64,000 nucleotides of DNA, taken from the NCBI RefSeq assembly GCF_026626705.1, contig NZ_JAPNKC010000001.1:1736001-1800000 (forward strand), given 5' to 3'. The notes under the pieces are model-generated. The model had not been told where the DNA came from. It worked only from the letters and a program-made list of their open reading frames with translations, and ran no database searches. Of this stretch, positions 1 through 7,815 are shown piece after piece. This DNA comes from Pyxidicoccus sp. MSG2. Its GTDB lineage: Bacteria > Myxococcota > Myxococcia > Myxococcales > Myxococcaceae. The stretch's first letter is position 1; every line of letters begins with the position of its first letter. A program made the translations under genes and the position numbers.

Positions 1-124
1 TTTCCCAGAACCCCAACATCCGAGCAGGCAGCCAGGAACGTGCGCGGAAGCAAACAGGCACGCGCGTTCCCTGAGTGGGAAGGCGTCTTCCCGGCCGTGG
101 GCGCCACCGCATATAAGTTCCGGC

Positions 125-976
125 ATGTCAGCGATTGATGTCTCGGTGGTGATGCCCACCCACAAGAGGGAAAAGGAAGTGGTGGAGGCCATCCGCTCCG
201 TGCTCCGCCAGGAGGGGGTGAGTGTGGAGGTCATCGTCCTGGATGACACGCCCGAGGGCACGGCGCGCGCGACGGTGGAGGGGCTGGGGGACGCGCGGGT
301 GCGCTACCTCGTGAATGACCCGCCCTCCAAGGGCCGCCCGGCGGTGGTGCGCAACCATGGGGCCACACTGGCCCGGGGCCGCTACCTGCACTTCCTCGAC
401 GACGACGACATGCTCGCGGAGGGCTCGCTGCACGCCATGGTGAGCGCGCTGGACGCCCGGCCGGACGCCGGTGTCGCGGTGGGCTGGGTGGTGCCCTTTG
501 GCGACGACGCGGACTGGCTGAAGGACAAGAGCGAGTACTTCGAGTGGGCGGCGAAGGTGGGCGCCAGCACGCCCAACAGCGCGTGGACGGTGGCGCACAT
601 CCTCTTCCGCGGCACGCTGTATGTGAACTCCGCGTGCATGGTGCGCCGCGAGCACTTCGCGCCGCTGGGCGGCTTCGACGCCTCCATCCCCGTCTACGAG
701 GACGTGGACTTCTACCTGCGCGGCATCCGCGCCTACGGCCACGTGTACGTCAACCGCCCCATCCTGCACTACCGCACGGGCCGGCCCTCGCTGATGCACA
801 ACCTGGGCAAGGACGGCACGCTGGTCATGCAGTCCAACGAGATGATTCACGGCAAGTACCGCCAGACGAACGGCATGCTGGAGTACCGCGCCCTGCAGCT
901 GCTGATGCGCGCGCTGCCCTTCGACGTCGCCAAGAAGCTGCCGCTGCGACTGCCCAAGCAGGGGCGGGCCTCGTGA
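125..976 (+). CDS. Family 2 glycosyltransferase
   Basis: A 283-residue cytosolic GT-A fold glycosyltransferase. It opens with the GT2 beta-strand 'SVVMPTHKREKEVVEAI' (about residues 7-23), followed by the nucleotide-sugar Asp in 'VIVLDDTPEG' and the DxD-like metal site 'HFLDDDDML' (about residues 89-97). An 'EDVDFYLR' motif (about residues 190-197) sits where the catalytic base region of GT2 enzymes lies. There is no membrane segment. It would transfer a sugar from an NDP-sugar to an unknown acceptor. The start is the first ATG in frame; no good Shine-Dalgarno is seen. Its stop overlaps the GTG start of the next gene (GTGA), so the two are probably translationally coupled. The family is clear; donor and acceptor are not. 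Confidence 0.88.
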   Translation: MSAIDVSVVMPTHKREKEVVEAIRSVLRQEGVSVEVIVLDDTPEGTARATVEGLGDARVRYLVNDPPSKGRPAVVRNHGATLARGRYLHFLDDDDMLAEGSLHAMVSALDARPDAGVAVGWVVPFGDDADWLKDKSEYFEWAAKVGASTPNSAWTVAHILFRGTLYVNSACMVRREHFAPLGGFDASIPVYEDVDFYLRGIRAYGHVYVNRPILHYRTGRPSLMHNLGKDGTLVMQSNEMIHGKYRQTNGMLEYRALQLLMRALPFDVAKKLPLRLPKQGRAS

Positions 977-2418
977 GCCTCAAGAGCCGCATCCTCGGTA
1001 CCGCGAAGCGCCAGGTGAAGGACACGCTGCGGCCGGTGCTGCAGAAGGCCATGGCGCCCTCGCGCACCGCCATCCCCGCCTCGCACTGGGGGTTGGAGCA
1101 CCGCCCCGGCCAGGGGCTGTGCCTGGAGGGCGTGCCTCTGAAGGAATTGACGGCCCGCTGGGGCTCGCCGCTGCACGTGGTGCACCTGGCCGCGCTCGGC
1201 CGCAACGTGGAGCGATTCCTCGCGGTGCCACCCGGCCGCGCGGGCGGCGCCGAGGTCTACTACTCGTACAAGACGAACCCCATCCCGGGCGTGCTGTCCT
1301 TCATGCACGAGCGGGGCGTGGGCGCGGAGGTCATCTCCGCCTATGAGTTGTGGCTGGCGCTGAAGCTGGGCGTGGCCCCGGAGCGCATCGTCTACAACGG
1401 CCCGGCGAAGTCCGAGGCCTCCGTGCGCGAGGCGATTTCCCGAGGCATCCAGTTGCTCGCCGCCAACCACGCGGAGGAGCTGGCCGTCTTCTCGCGCGTC
1501 GCCGCGGAGGTGGGCCGCCGCCCGCGCGTGGCGGTGCGGGTGAGCACGGACAGCGGCTGGTCCGCGCAGTTCGGCACGCCCATCGCCGGAGGCGCAGCGC
1601 TGCGCGCCTGCCAGCAGGCGCGCGACTCCAAGCACCTGGACCTGGTGGGGCTGCACGCCCACCGCGGCGCCACCATCCGCACCGAGGGCGAGCTCACCGG
1701 CTTCGTGGAGTCGGTGCTCGCCTTCACGGACACGCTGCACCAGGAGCTGGGTCAGGATTTGGAGGTGCTCGACCTGGGCGGCAGCCTGTGCACGCCGACG
1801 ACGGAGCACATCGCCGAGCGCGACTGGCGGCTCAACCTCACCTTCTTCCGCGACGTGCCCGCGCCGGACCCGGCGGCGTCGCTCTCCATCGAGCGCTACG
1901 TGGCGCTGGTGGTGGAGATGGTGGAGTCGCACTACGCGCGCCGGGGCCGCCAGCGCCCGCGCATCTTCCTGGAGCCGGGCCGCGCCATGACGGGCGACAC
2001 GCAGCTGCTCCTGGCCAACGTCCACGCCCTCAAGCAGGGCGAGGACCGCACCTGGGCCGTCATGGACGCCGGCGTCAACCATGCCGAGTGCGTGCGCAAC
2101 GAGTACCACCAGCTCTTCCACGTGGAGCGGCCGGACGCGGAGGCCTCGCGCGTGTACACGGTGGTGGGCCCCATCTGCACGCCGGGCGACACGCTCTACT
2201 ACGCCAAGCGCCTGCCGGAGCTCTCCGTGGGAGACACCCTGGCCATCATGGACGCGGGGGCGTACTTCGTGCCCTTCGCCACGTCCTTCTCCTTCCCGCA
2301 GCCGGCCATCATCGCGCTGGACGGCGGCAGGGAGCGGCTGTTGCGCCGCGCCGAGACGTTCGATGACCTGGTGACGTTCGACGCGCCGCCCGCCGAGCCC
2401 GCCCGCCTCAGCGGTTGA
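973..2418 (+). CDS. PLP-dependent fold type III decarboxylase (DAP/ornithine decarboxylase-like)
   Basis: A 481-residue enzyme of the alanine racemase-like barrel/decarboxylase family. The PLP-lysine motif 'YYSYKTNP' is near residue 95. 'HAHRGATIR', 'LDLGGSL' and the phosphate-binding 'EPGRAMTGD' follow in the usual order, and the C-terminal 'GPICTPGDTLYYAKRLPEL' region carries the Cys/Asp pair expected at the dimer active site. The chosen start is the GTG at 973 overlapping the glycosyltransferase stop; the open frame continues far upstream without a better start. Likely reaction: decarboxylation of an amino acid (diaminopimelate, ornithine or a related carboxylate). Coupling to a GT2 and convergence with an ATP-grasp ligase suggests a specialised pathway rather than lysine synthesis, which is inference. 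The 3' end overlaps the opposite-strand ATP-grasp gene by 11 bp. Confidence 0.82.
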   Translation: MSLKSRILGTAKRQVKDTLRPVLQKAMAPSRTAIPASHWGLEHRPGQGLCLEGVPLKELTARWGSPLHVVHLAALGRNVERFLAVPPGRAGGAEVYYSYKTNPIPGVLSFMHERGVGAEVISAYELWLALKLGVAPERIVYNGPAKSEASVREAISRGIQLLAANHAEELAVFSRVAAEVGRRPRVAVRVSTDSGWSAQFGTPIAGGAALRACQQARDSKHLDLVGLHAHRGATIRTEGELTGFVESVLAFTDTLHQELGQDLEVLDLGGSLCTPTTEHIAERDWRLNLTFFRDVPAPDPAASLSIERYVALVVEMVESHYARRGRQRPRIFLEPGRAMTGDTQLLLANVHALKQGEDRTWAVMDAGVNHAECVRNEYHQLFHVERPDAEASRVYTVVGPICTPGDTLYYAKRLPELSVGDTLAIMDAGAYFVPFATSFSFPQPAIIALDGGRERLLRRAETFDDLVTFDAPPAEPARLSG

Positions 2419-3742
2419 GCACCATGGAGCGCAGGAAGGCGCGGGGGTGGCGCGCGGAGACGTAGAGAATCTGCGCCAGCTCCACCGCGGTGGGCACCAG
2501 GTCATCCGAGTCGATGAGGGGGTCCACCGACACGCCCCGGTGCGACTCCAGCCACTGCCGCCACTGGCGCGCTTCTTCTCCCGGGAGCGCGCCGGACAGC
2601 CGCTGGAGGTTGAGCAGCATCTCCAGCGCAATCCGGTTGCAGAACACCTCGCCCCGCCCCTGCCACTCGCGCGCGGCCTTCACCTCGCGCAGGAGCGAGT
2701 CCCTGTCACCGACCGCCGCGTGGTACGCGAGCAGCGGCAGCGGCAGGCCCCGGGCGATGTCGAAGCCCATCTGCCCGTAGTAGCGGGGGTTGAAGTCGAT
2801 GAGGAGGAAGTCGTCCTTCGTCTGGATGAACTCCACCTCGAAGACGCCGTGGTAGCCCAGACGCTTGCACAGCCGCTTCAGCCCGTCGGCCAGCTCCTCG
2901 CGCACCGGGGCGGACTCGAAGCACACGCCCACGCCCAGGCGGCGGGGGCGCTGGAGCACCTTCATGGCGCCGCGCACCTCGAACAATTCGCCTGTCTCGT
3001 CCACGAAGCCGGACAGGCTGTAGATGCCCTGCGCCGCCTCCGGGTGGAACTCCTGCACCATGGGGCGGGCCACCGCCGGGTCGAACTTCACCAGCATGTC
3101 CGCGTACCCGTCGCGCGAGAAGGCGCGGTACTCCTCCGCCAGCTGCGAGGGCTCCGACACCGGGTGGCCCTTGCGGTGGGTGGAGTAGAGAATCTGGGTG
3201 GTGGGCTTGATGAGGACGGGGAAGCGCGCCTCGCGCGACACCGCGTCCAGGGCCGCCTCGGACTCGGGGAACCAGGTGCGCGGCAGCCGCAGGCCCACCT
3301 CCTGGCCCACCTCGAAGAGCTTGCGCTTGTTGAGCAGGCCGTAGACGGCGTCCACGCCCGGGTCATAGAGGTGGAAGTACTGCGAGAGCGCCTCGCGGTG
3401 GACGGACACCAGCCACGCCAGCTCGTCGCTCGTCGGATAGAGCACGTGCCGCATCGGCTCGCGCCGGCCGAAGTCCAGCAGCCACGCGACGAAGTCCTCT
3501 GCACGCGACTCGGGGGGGCACTGGACGCGGCGCCCGACGTAGCGGGACCAGCTCGCGGGCCCCAGCTTCGCGGGGTCCGCCACCGTGACGTCGATACCGT
3601 TGCGCCCGAAACAGCGCGCGGCCGCGAGCGTGCCGTAGAAGCTCGCGGAGAAGAGCAGCACGGACGGCCGCCCCTCCACACGCGCCTGGGGTGCCTGCTC
3701 CACCATGGCGTCCTCAATCTCCTGCTGTGATTCCGGTGCCAT
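2408..3742 (-). CDS. ATP-grasp carboxylate-amine ligase-like protein
   Basis: An ATP-grasp protein of about 444 residues. The N-terminal Rossmann-like part 'VLLFSASFYGTLAAARCFGRNG' is typical of ATP-grasp ligases acting on amino acids or peptides. It is followed by the ATP-grasp core with 'FPVLIKPTTQ' (ATP-binding Lys) and the metal-binding 'FEVEFIQTKDDFLLIDFNPRYYGQ' (Glu and Asn ligands). It would form an amide or ester via an acyl-phosphate; the substrate is unknown. Start choice: the ATG at 3742 has GGGGAG just upstream. A longer in-frame ATG at 3898 would add 52 residues that look like a signal peptide but have no Shine-Dalgarno and make little sense for a cytosolic ATP enzyme. It converges with, and overlaps by 11 bp, the decarboxylase. 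Confidence 0.82.
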   Translation of the reverse strand: MAPESQQEIEDAMVEQAPQARVEGRPSVLLFSASFYGTLAAARCFGRNGIDVTVADPAKLGPASWSRYVGRRVQCPPESRAEDFVAWLLDFGRREPMRHVLYPTSDELAWLVSVHREALSQYFHLYDPGVDAVYGLLNKRKLFEVGQEVGLRLPRTWFPESEAALDAVSREARFPVLIKPTTQILYSTHRKGHPVSEPSQLAEEYRAFSRDGYADMLVKFDPAVARPMVQEFHPEAAQGIYSLSGFVDETGELFEVRGAMKVLQRPRRLGVGVCFESAPVREELADGLKRLCKRLGYHGVFEVEFIQTKDDFLLIDFNPRYYGQMGFDIARGLPLPLLAYHAAVGDRDSLLREVKAAREWQGRGEVFCNRIALEMLLNLQRLSGALPGEEARQWRQWLESHRGVSVDPLIDSDDLVPTAVELAQILYVSARHPRAFLRSMVLNR

Positions 3743-4077
3743 CGACTCCCCACCCCGCCGCGAGCGCGGCGTCCCCGCGCGGACCGCGGAGGGCACCTGC
3801 GAGGCCAGCCCGGAGGACGTGCCTCGCGGGGGCATGCTGGCGCCAGAGGTGGCCGCGGCGAGCGTCGCGGTGAGGAGGGAGACGAAGTGCCGTTTCATGA
3901 AGGTCTGGGGGTCCTGCCCCCCGGGAAATCGCAGGGGCGCAGAATAGCCGTCCGCGCCGTACTTTGCCCCTCCCCCTTGTCATTCATCTTCTCTCAGCGA
4001 GGAAGAAACGTGTGGCCCGGCTGCCTGCCCGCCGCGAATGACGGGTGTGCGTCGCGTCATCGCTGGGGCTCCACAGT
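3743..4077. other. Intergenic region between the methyltransferase-like and ATP-grasp genes
   Basis: About 335 bp with no convincing gene. It would hold the promoter of the minus-strand ATP-grasp gene (or its extended N-terminus if the 3898 start is used). A short G5/C5 hairpin lies at about 3907-3921, too weak to call a terminator. Short overlapping frames here lack ribosome sites and family features. Confidence 0.5.
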
Positions 4078-4905
4078 TCACGGGCTGACGCCACCCTCGG
4101 CCTTCCAGACGAGGAAGCCCCGCTCGAGAAGCCACGCGTCGGTCTCCACCCCACCGGTGCGGGCGGCGAGTCGCGGGGCCGTCTCGTGAAAGGCGTCAGG
4201 GGGCGCGGCGTGGCCGGCGGCACGGGCCTCGCGCCAGGCGGCGTCCCATTCGGAGAAGAAGGCGTGGATGGGCTCGCCCGGCCGCACGCGGCGGCGCAAA
4301 TCGCGCGGCAGCCAGTCGCGGAACAGCAGGGGCGCGAAGCCGTGGCGGAAGTCCGTGTGGAAGAGGAGGGCCTCGCGGAAGGGCGGCGCCTCGGCGTCGG
4401 GCCCGCGGCGCAGCAGGTGCGCGGTGAGGATGGCCCCCTCCGGGTCCGCGCTGCCCTCGACCAGCAGACCGGATGGCAGCAGATAGCGGGAGAGCGTCCG
4501 GTGGACCTCGGGGACGCGCTCGGGCGGGCCCTGCCGCAGCAGGTTCATGGCGCGCACGAGGCGGGCGGGCTCGTCCTCGCCGAGCGGCAGCTCGAAGCCT
4601 CCCTCGCGGAAGTGCGTGCGGGCGTCCGCGTGGGCCGAGGCGGCGCGGGCGCGCTCCGCGTCCAGCTCCACGCCGATGACGGCCAGCTCCGGCTGGAGGG
4701 CCCGGAAGGCCTCGGCGCTCTCCAGCGTCGTCCACGGGTGCTCGCCGAAGCCCACGTCGACGAAGACGGCGCGCGCCCACGGGCCGTCGCGGCGGGAGAG
4801 CAGCTCGCGCTCGGCGTGGCACAGGTACGCGTCCAGCGCGCGCAGGCGGCCACGCGAAGTCCGTCCGCGCGTCTGGGTGTCCAGCGACGACATGGACCCG
4901 CTCAT
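4078..4905 (-). CDS. SAM-dependent methyltransferase-like protein
   Basis: A 275-residue protein with a class I Rossmann layout. Motif I is 'AVFVDVGFGEHPWTTLESA' (about residues 46-64; a G-x-G variant), then 'LAVIGVELDAERA' with the acidic residue that would bind the SAM ribose, then an 'LVRAMNLLRQ' strand and 'LLPSGLLVEGSAD'. The C-terminal half ('REALLFHTDFRHGFAPLLFRDWLPRDLR') is not recognised. It is probably a cytosolic methyltransferase, but the glycine motif is unusual, so a non-catalytic SAM-fold protein remains possible. It is divergent from the metalloprotease gene at 5075 across about 170 bp that must carry both promoters. Confidence 0.65.
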   Translation of the reverse strand: MSGSMSSLDTQTRGRTSRGRLRALDAYLCHAERELLSRRDGPWARAVFVDVGFGEHPWTTLESAEAFRALQPELAVIGVELDAERARAASAHADARTHFREGGFELPLGEDEPARLVRAMNLLRQGPPERVPEVHRTLSRYLLPSGLLVEGSADPEGAILTAHLLRRGPDAEAPPFREALLFHTDFRHGFAPLLFRDWLPRDLRRRVRPGEPIHAFFSEWDAAWREARAAGHAAPPDAFHETAPRLAARTGGVETDAWLLERGFLVWKAEGGVSP

Positions 4906-5074
4906 GGGGCCAGCGGCGTCCGCCCGTCAAGCGTCGCCGCCCGGCGATGACATGGGCGCGGACAACGTGGGCCCTCTCGGGGACGAGCCGTGCCGTCCGG
5001 GCGAGGCCTCCCGACAGTGGCGGAGCGGCCCGGGTTCCCTCCAGCCGACAGGGGCCGGTAGGCTGACGGGCACC

Positions 5075-6073
5075 GTGGACCCCTCCCCCACCTGTCCCCG
5101 CTGTCAGTCGCCGCGTGCCTCGGGGCCGGAGTGCCCCAGGTGCGGTGTCATCTACGCCAGGGCAGACGCCCGGGCCGCCCGCGAGGCCGCGGCGAAGCAC
5201 GCCGTGCCCCCGCCGGCCGAGGCCATGGCGCTGGTGCCGGAGGAGCCACCCCTCATCGACCCGGCCTGGCTGGTGCGGCCCGGGGAGCTGCGCTCGGACG
5301 TCCTCCCCGAGACGACGCCCGACCTGGACGCCGAGGCCGAGGACGCGGCCTGGGAGCTGAAGCTTCACACCTGGGTCCTCCCGGTGGTGCTGCTGGTGTC
5401 CTACGGAGCCGCCGCGGGGCCGACTGCGTTCATCGTGCGGCTCTTCACCATGCCGCTCCACGAGCTGGGCCATGCCATCACCGGGTGGCTGTGTGGCTAC
5501 GCCTCCATCCCCACGCTGTGGAAGACGCTCAACCTCGGGCGCTCGTACTTCATGGCGGCGCTGGCGGCCGCGGCGCTCGGGTACTGGACCTGGCGCGGGT
5601 GGAAGCAGCGCCGCCAGTGGCAGGTGGCCGCGGGCGGAGGACTCCTCCTCACGCAGCTCGTCGGGACGCTGCTCCTATCGGAGCAGACGACGCTGATGCT
5701 CATCACCTTCAACGGGGACGGGGGGATGATGGTGCTGGGCACCGCGCTGATGGCCACCATGTACGCGCGCGCCGGCAGCTACATCCACGAGCACGGCCTG
5801 CGCTGGGGCTTCGCCGTCATCGGCGGCACCAGCTTCATGGACGGTTTCATCACCTGGTGGCGGGCCCGGACGGACTTCGCCGAAATCCCCTTCGGACAGA
5901 ACGAGGGCGTGGGCCTGAGCGACGCGAGCCGCCTGGTGGACGAGCACGGCTGGGCCGAGGGAGACCTCATCCACCGCTACGTCGCGCTGGGCGTGACGTG
6001 CCTCGTCCTCCTCGCCGTCCTCTACGCCGTGAAGCTCGTCCAGGGCCGGCGGCGCCTCGCCGCGCGGGCGTGA
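5075..6073 (+). CDS. Zinc-ribbon membrane metalloprotease (M50/site-2-protease-like)
   Basis: A 332-residue protein. The first 25 residues form a zinc ribbon with two CxxC pairs ('CPRCQSP...CPRCGV'). A charged linker is followed by several hydrophobic segments, with the gluzincin motif HELGH at about residue 129 ('MPLHELGHAITGW'), the signature of M50-type intramembrane proteases; later segments include 'GTALMATMYARAG' and a C-terminal helix 'VALGVTCLVLLAVLYAVKLV'. A second metal ligand of the LDG type is not obvious, so activity is inferred. The start is a GTG immediately before the zinc ribbon; the frame is open upstream (e.g. ATG at 4952) but that part is low-complexity with no ribosome site. 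Confidence 0.68.
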   Translation: MDPSPTCPRCQSPRASGPECPRCGVIYARADARAAREAAAKHAVPPPAEAMALVPEEPPLIDPAWLVRPGELRSDVLPETTPDLDAEAEDAAWELKLHTWVLPVVLLVSYGAAAGPTAFIVRLFTMPLHELGHAITGWLCGYASIPTLWKTLNLGRSYFMAALAAAALGYWTWRGWKQRRQWQVAAGGGLLLTQLVGTLLLSEQTTLMLITFNGDGGMMVLGTALMATMYARAGSYIHEHGLRWGFAVIGGTSFMDGFITWWRARTDFAEIPFGQNEGVGLSDASRLVDEHGWAEGDLIHRYVALGVTCLVLLAVLYAVKLVQGRRRLAARA

Positions 6074-6151
6074 GCAGACGCGAGTGTCGGCCATGGCTCC
6101 GGCACCGTGGTGAGCACCCAGAACGTGTCCGCCACCCTCCGCCATGACCCC

Positions 6152-6180
6152 GGCCTGGCGGCCTCGCCGGCCTCCAGGCC
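6152..6180. terminator. Hairpin between convergent genes
   Basis: A stem GGCCTGG/CCAGGCC (6152-6158 with 6174-6180) and an inner CGGC/GCCG pair lie between the plus-strand protease gene (stop 6073) and the minus-strand hydrolase (stop 6181). No U-tract follows in either direction. The position fits a bidirectional terminator. Confidence 0.5.
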
Positions 6181-7707
6181 TCAGTAGGGCCAGGTGAAGC
6201 CGGGGTAGCGCATCACCTCCGGCTTGCGCCGTCCCTTCCACGCCAGCGCCTCGCCGGGCCGCAGGAGCAGCGCCTGCGGCCCGTGCCCCACCGCGCGGCG
6301 CACCTCCGCGAGCCGCTCCGGGTACGGGTCCGCGTCCGGATTCTCATCCAGCTGGCTCGCGCCGCTCACCGGCTGTCCCGGGTAGCCCTGGTAGCGGGGC
6401 CCCATGCCCTCGCGCCAGTACCAGGGCGCCCCGCCGTCCGCGCACGGCACCACGTAGCGCGCGCCCAGCAATTCGCCGTAATGCAGCGCCTCCTCCGGCC
6501 CGGCCATGAGCTGCTGCGGCTTCGTCAGCGCCCGGCGCGGCACGTTGACGAGGAAGGCGTCCAGCGTGCTGAAGCCGAAGAAGATGGGCGCCAGCCGGAA
6601 GCCGCGCACGCCGCAGAAGAGCACGTCCACCGGCCCCTCCTCGCGCAGCACCCGCCGGCACACCTCACCCATGTCCCCGCGCACGTCGTGCCCGGAGTCC
6701 GCGAAGAAGGCGGAGGAGAAACCCGGCGCGCGCACCAGCCACGCGTTGCCCTCGTTGAAGAGGTCCGGGTAGGGCCCCGCCTCGTCCGTGGGCTGCTCGC
6801 CGTGGAAGGGCAGCGCGCGCACGGTGACGTCGCCCACCTGCCGGGACTCGCCCCAGCGCAGCGGCTCCACGCGCGTGAAGCCGAGCTGCGAGAGCCGCAG
6901 CGCGCAGTCGGTGGAGAAGAGGCTCTCGCGCTCCACCGCGGGCACGAAGATGCGCGTGTCGCGGGGCAGCGGCAGCAGCGAGCCCAGGTGGAAGTGGTCC
7001 CCGTGCGAGTGGGTGATGACCACCGCGTCCACCCGCCCCACGTCCCTGGGCTGCATGGGCGCGTAGCCTCGCGAGTCCACCAGGCCCGCGGGCCGGAAGT
7101 ACGGGTCCACCAGCACGCGCGCCTCGCGGCCGGACACCAGCACCGTGTTGTGCCCCACGAAGAGGGCGCCGGGCGCGGGCACCTCCACGGGCGCCTCGTG
7201 CCGGACCAGCCAGCCGGCCTGCCCCAGGTCCGCCAGCAAGCCCGCCACCACGGGGACCACGGACAGGGCGCGCAATTCCGCGCGGGTGGCGCCCCGGGCC
7301 AGCGTGGCGAAGAGGTCCGCGACGTGCGGCCACTCGGACGCGCGCACGGGGACGTCCAGGCCCAGTGACTCCTGGCGCAGGTGCAGCACACGCGGGCGGT
7401 GCCGGTGGGCGTCCGGGAAGAGCACCTCGCGCCGCAGCACGCGCCGGCCGCGGCGCCGCCGGCCGTCCTCGCACAGCGCGGCATAGCGGGGCGTCTCCTC
7501 GAGCCAGCGCACCAGCGCATCCGCCTCGCGCAGCGCGCCCTCGCGGCCCAGCATGGCGATGTGGCGCTTGAGCGGCAGGTGGGCCCGGCGCACGGGGCGC
7601 GCGGTGGGGCCCTGGATGCTGCAGCCCAGGTCCTCGTGGTGGTCGGCTTCCGTCCGGGCCGACGCGAGCACGGCCAGGCTGACGCCCCGGTGCAGGGTGA
7701 ATCGCAT
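6181..7707 (-). CDS. Metallo-beta-lactamase-fold hydrolase
   Basis: A 508-residue protein. The first 140 residues are basic and not recognised. The central MBL fold starts around 'PGALFVGHNTVLVSGREARVLVDPYF' and carries the dinuclear metal motif 'THSHGDHFHLGSL' (HxHxDH), with further ligands probably in 'LPFHGEQ' and 'FADSGHDVRGD'. This arrangement resembles the UlaG/NAPE-PLD-like MBL branch with a 'DSGH' Asp. Expected role: a cytosolic metal-dependent hydrolase of a phosphodiester, lactone or lipid; the substrate is unknown. The ATG at 7707 is chosen; the frame continues to 7824 without features and would overlap the divergent transporter start. Confidence 0.78.
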   Translation of the reverse strand: MRFTLHRGVSLAVLASARTEADHHEDLGCSIQGPTARPVRRAHLPLKRHIAMLGREGALREADALVRWLEETPRYAALCEDGRRRRGRRVLRREVLFPDAHRHRPRVLHLRQESLGLDVPVRASEWPHVADLFATLARGATRAELRALSVVPVVAGLLADLGQAGWLVRHEAPVEVPAPGALFVGHNTVLVSGREARVLVDPYFRPAGLVDSRGYAPMQPRDVGRVDAVVITHSHGDHFHLGSLLPLPRDTRIFVPAVERESLFSTDCALRLSQLGFTRVEPLRWGESRQVGDVTVRALPFHGEQPTDEAGPYPDLFNEGNAWLVRAPGFSSAFFADSGHDVRGDMGEVCRRVLREEGPVDVLFCGVRGFRLAPIFFGFSTLDAFLVNVPRRALTKPQQLMAGPEEALHYGELLGARYVVPCADGGAPWYWREGMGPRYQGYPGQPVSGASQLDENPDADPYPERLAEVRRAVGHGPQALLLRPGEALAWKGRRKPEVMRYPGFTWPY

Positions 7708-7815
7708 GGCGGGGATGTTAATGCCGCGCCGCGTGAGTGGGGGCTTCGATGACTCGGGGTGCGCGTGGGCCGAGCCCGCGACAGCCGTGGCGAACGCCGC
7801 TACCCTGCGGCTCGC

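Noticed and set aside
847..2631. A 594-codon minus-strand frame across the decarboxylase
   Set aside because: It overlaps a clear PLP decarboxylase and part of the ATP-grasp gene and has only Arg/His-rich low-complexity content.
3743..3898. A signal peptide on the ATP-grasp protein from the start at 3898
   Set aside because: No ribosome site there, and export of a cytosolic ATP-dependent ligase is implausible; the ATG at 3742 has a good one.
4547..5074. A longer N-terminus for the HELGH membrane protease
   Set aside because: It would overlap the divergent methyltransferase gene, is low-complexity, and has no ribosome site; the protein reads sensibly from the zinc ribbon.
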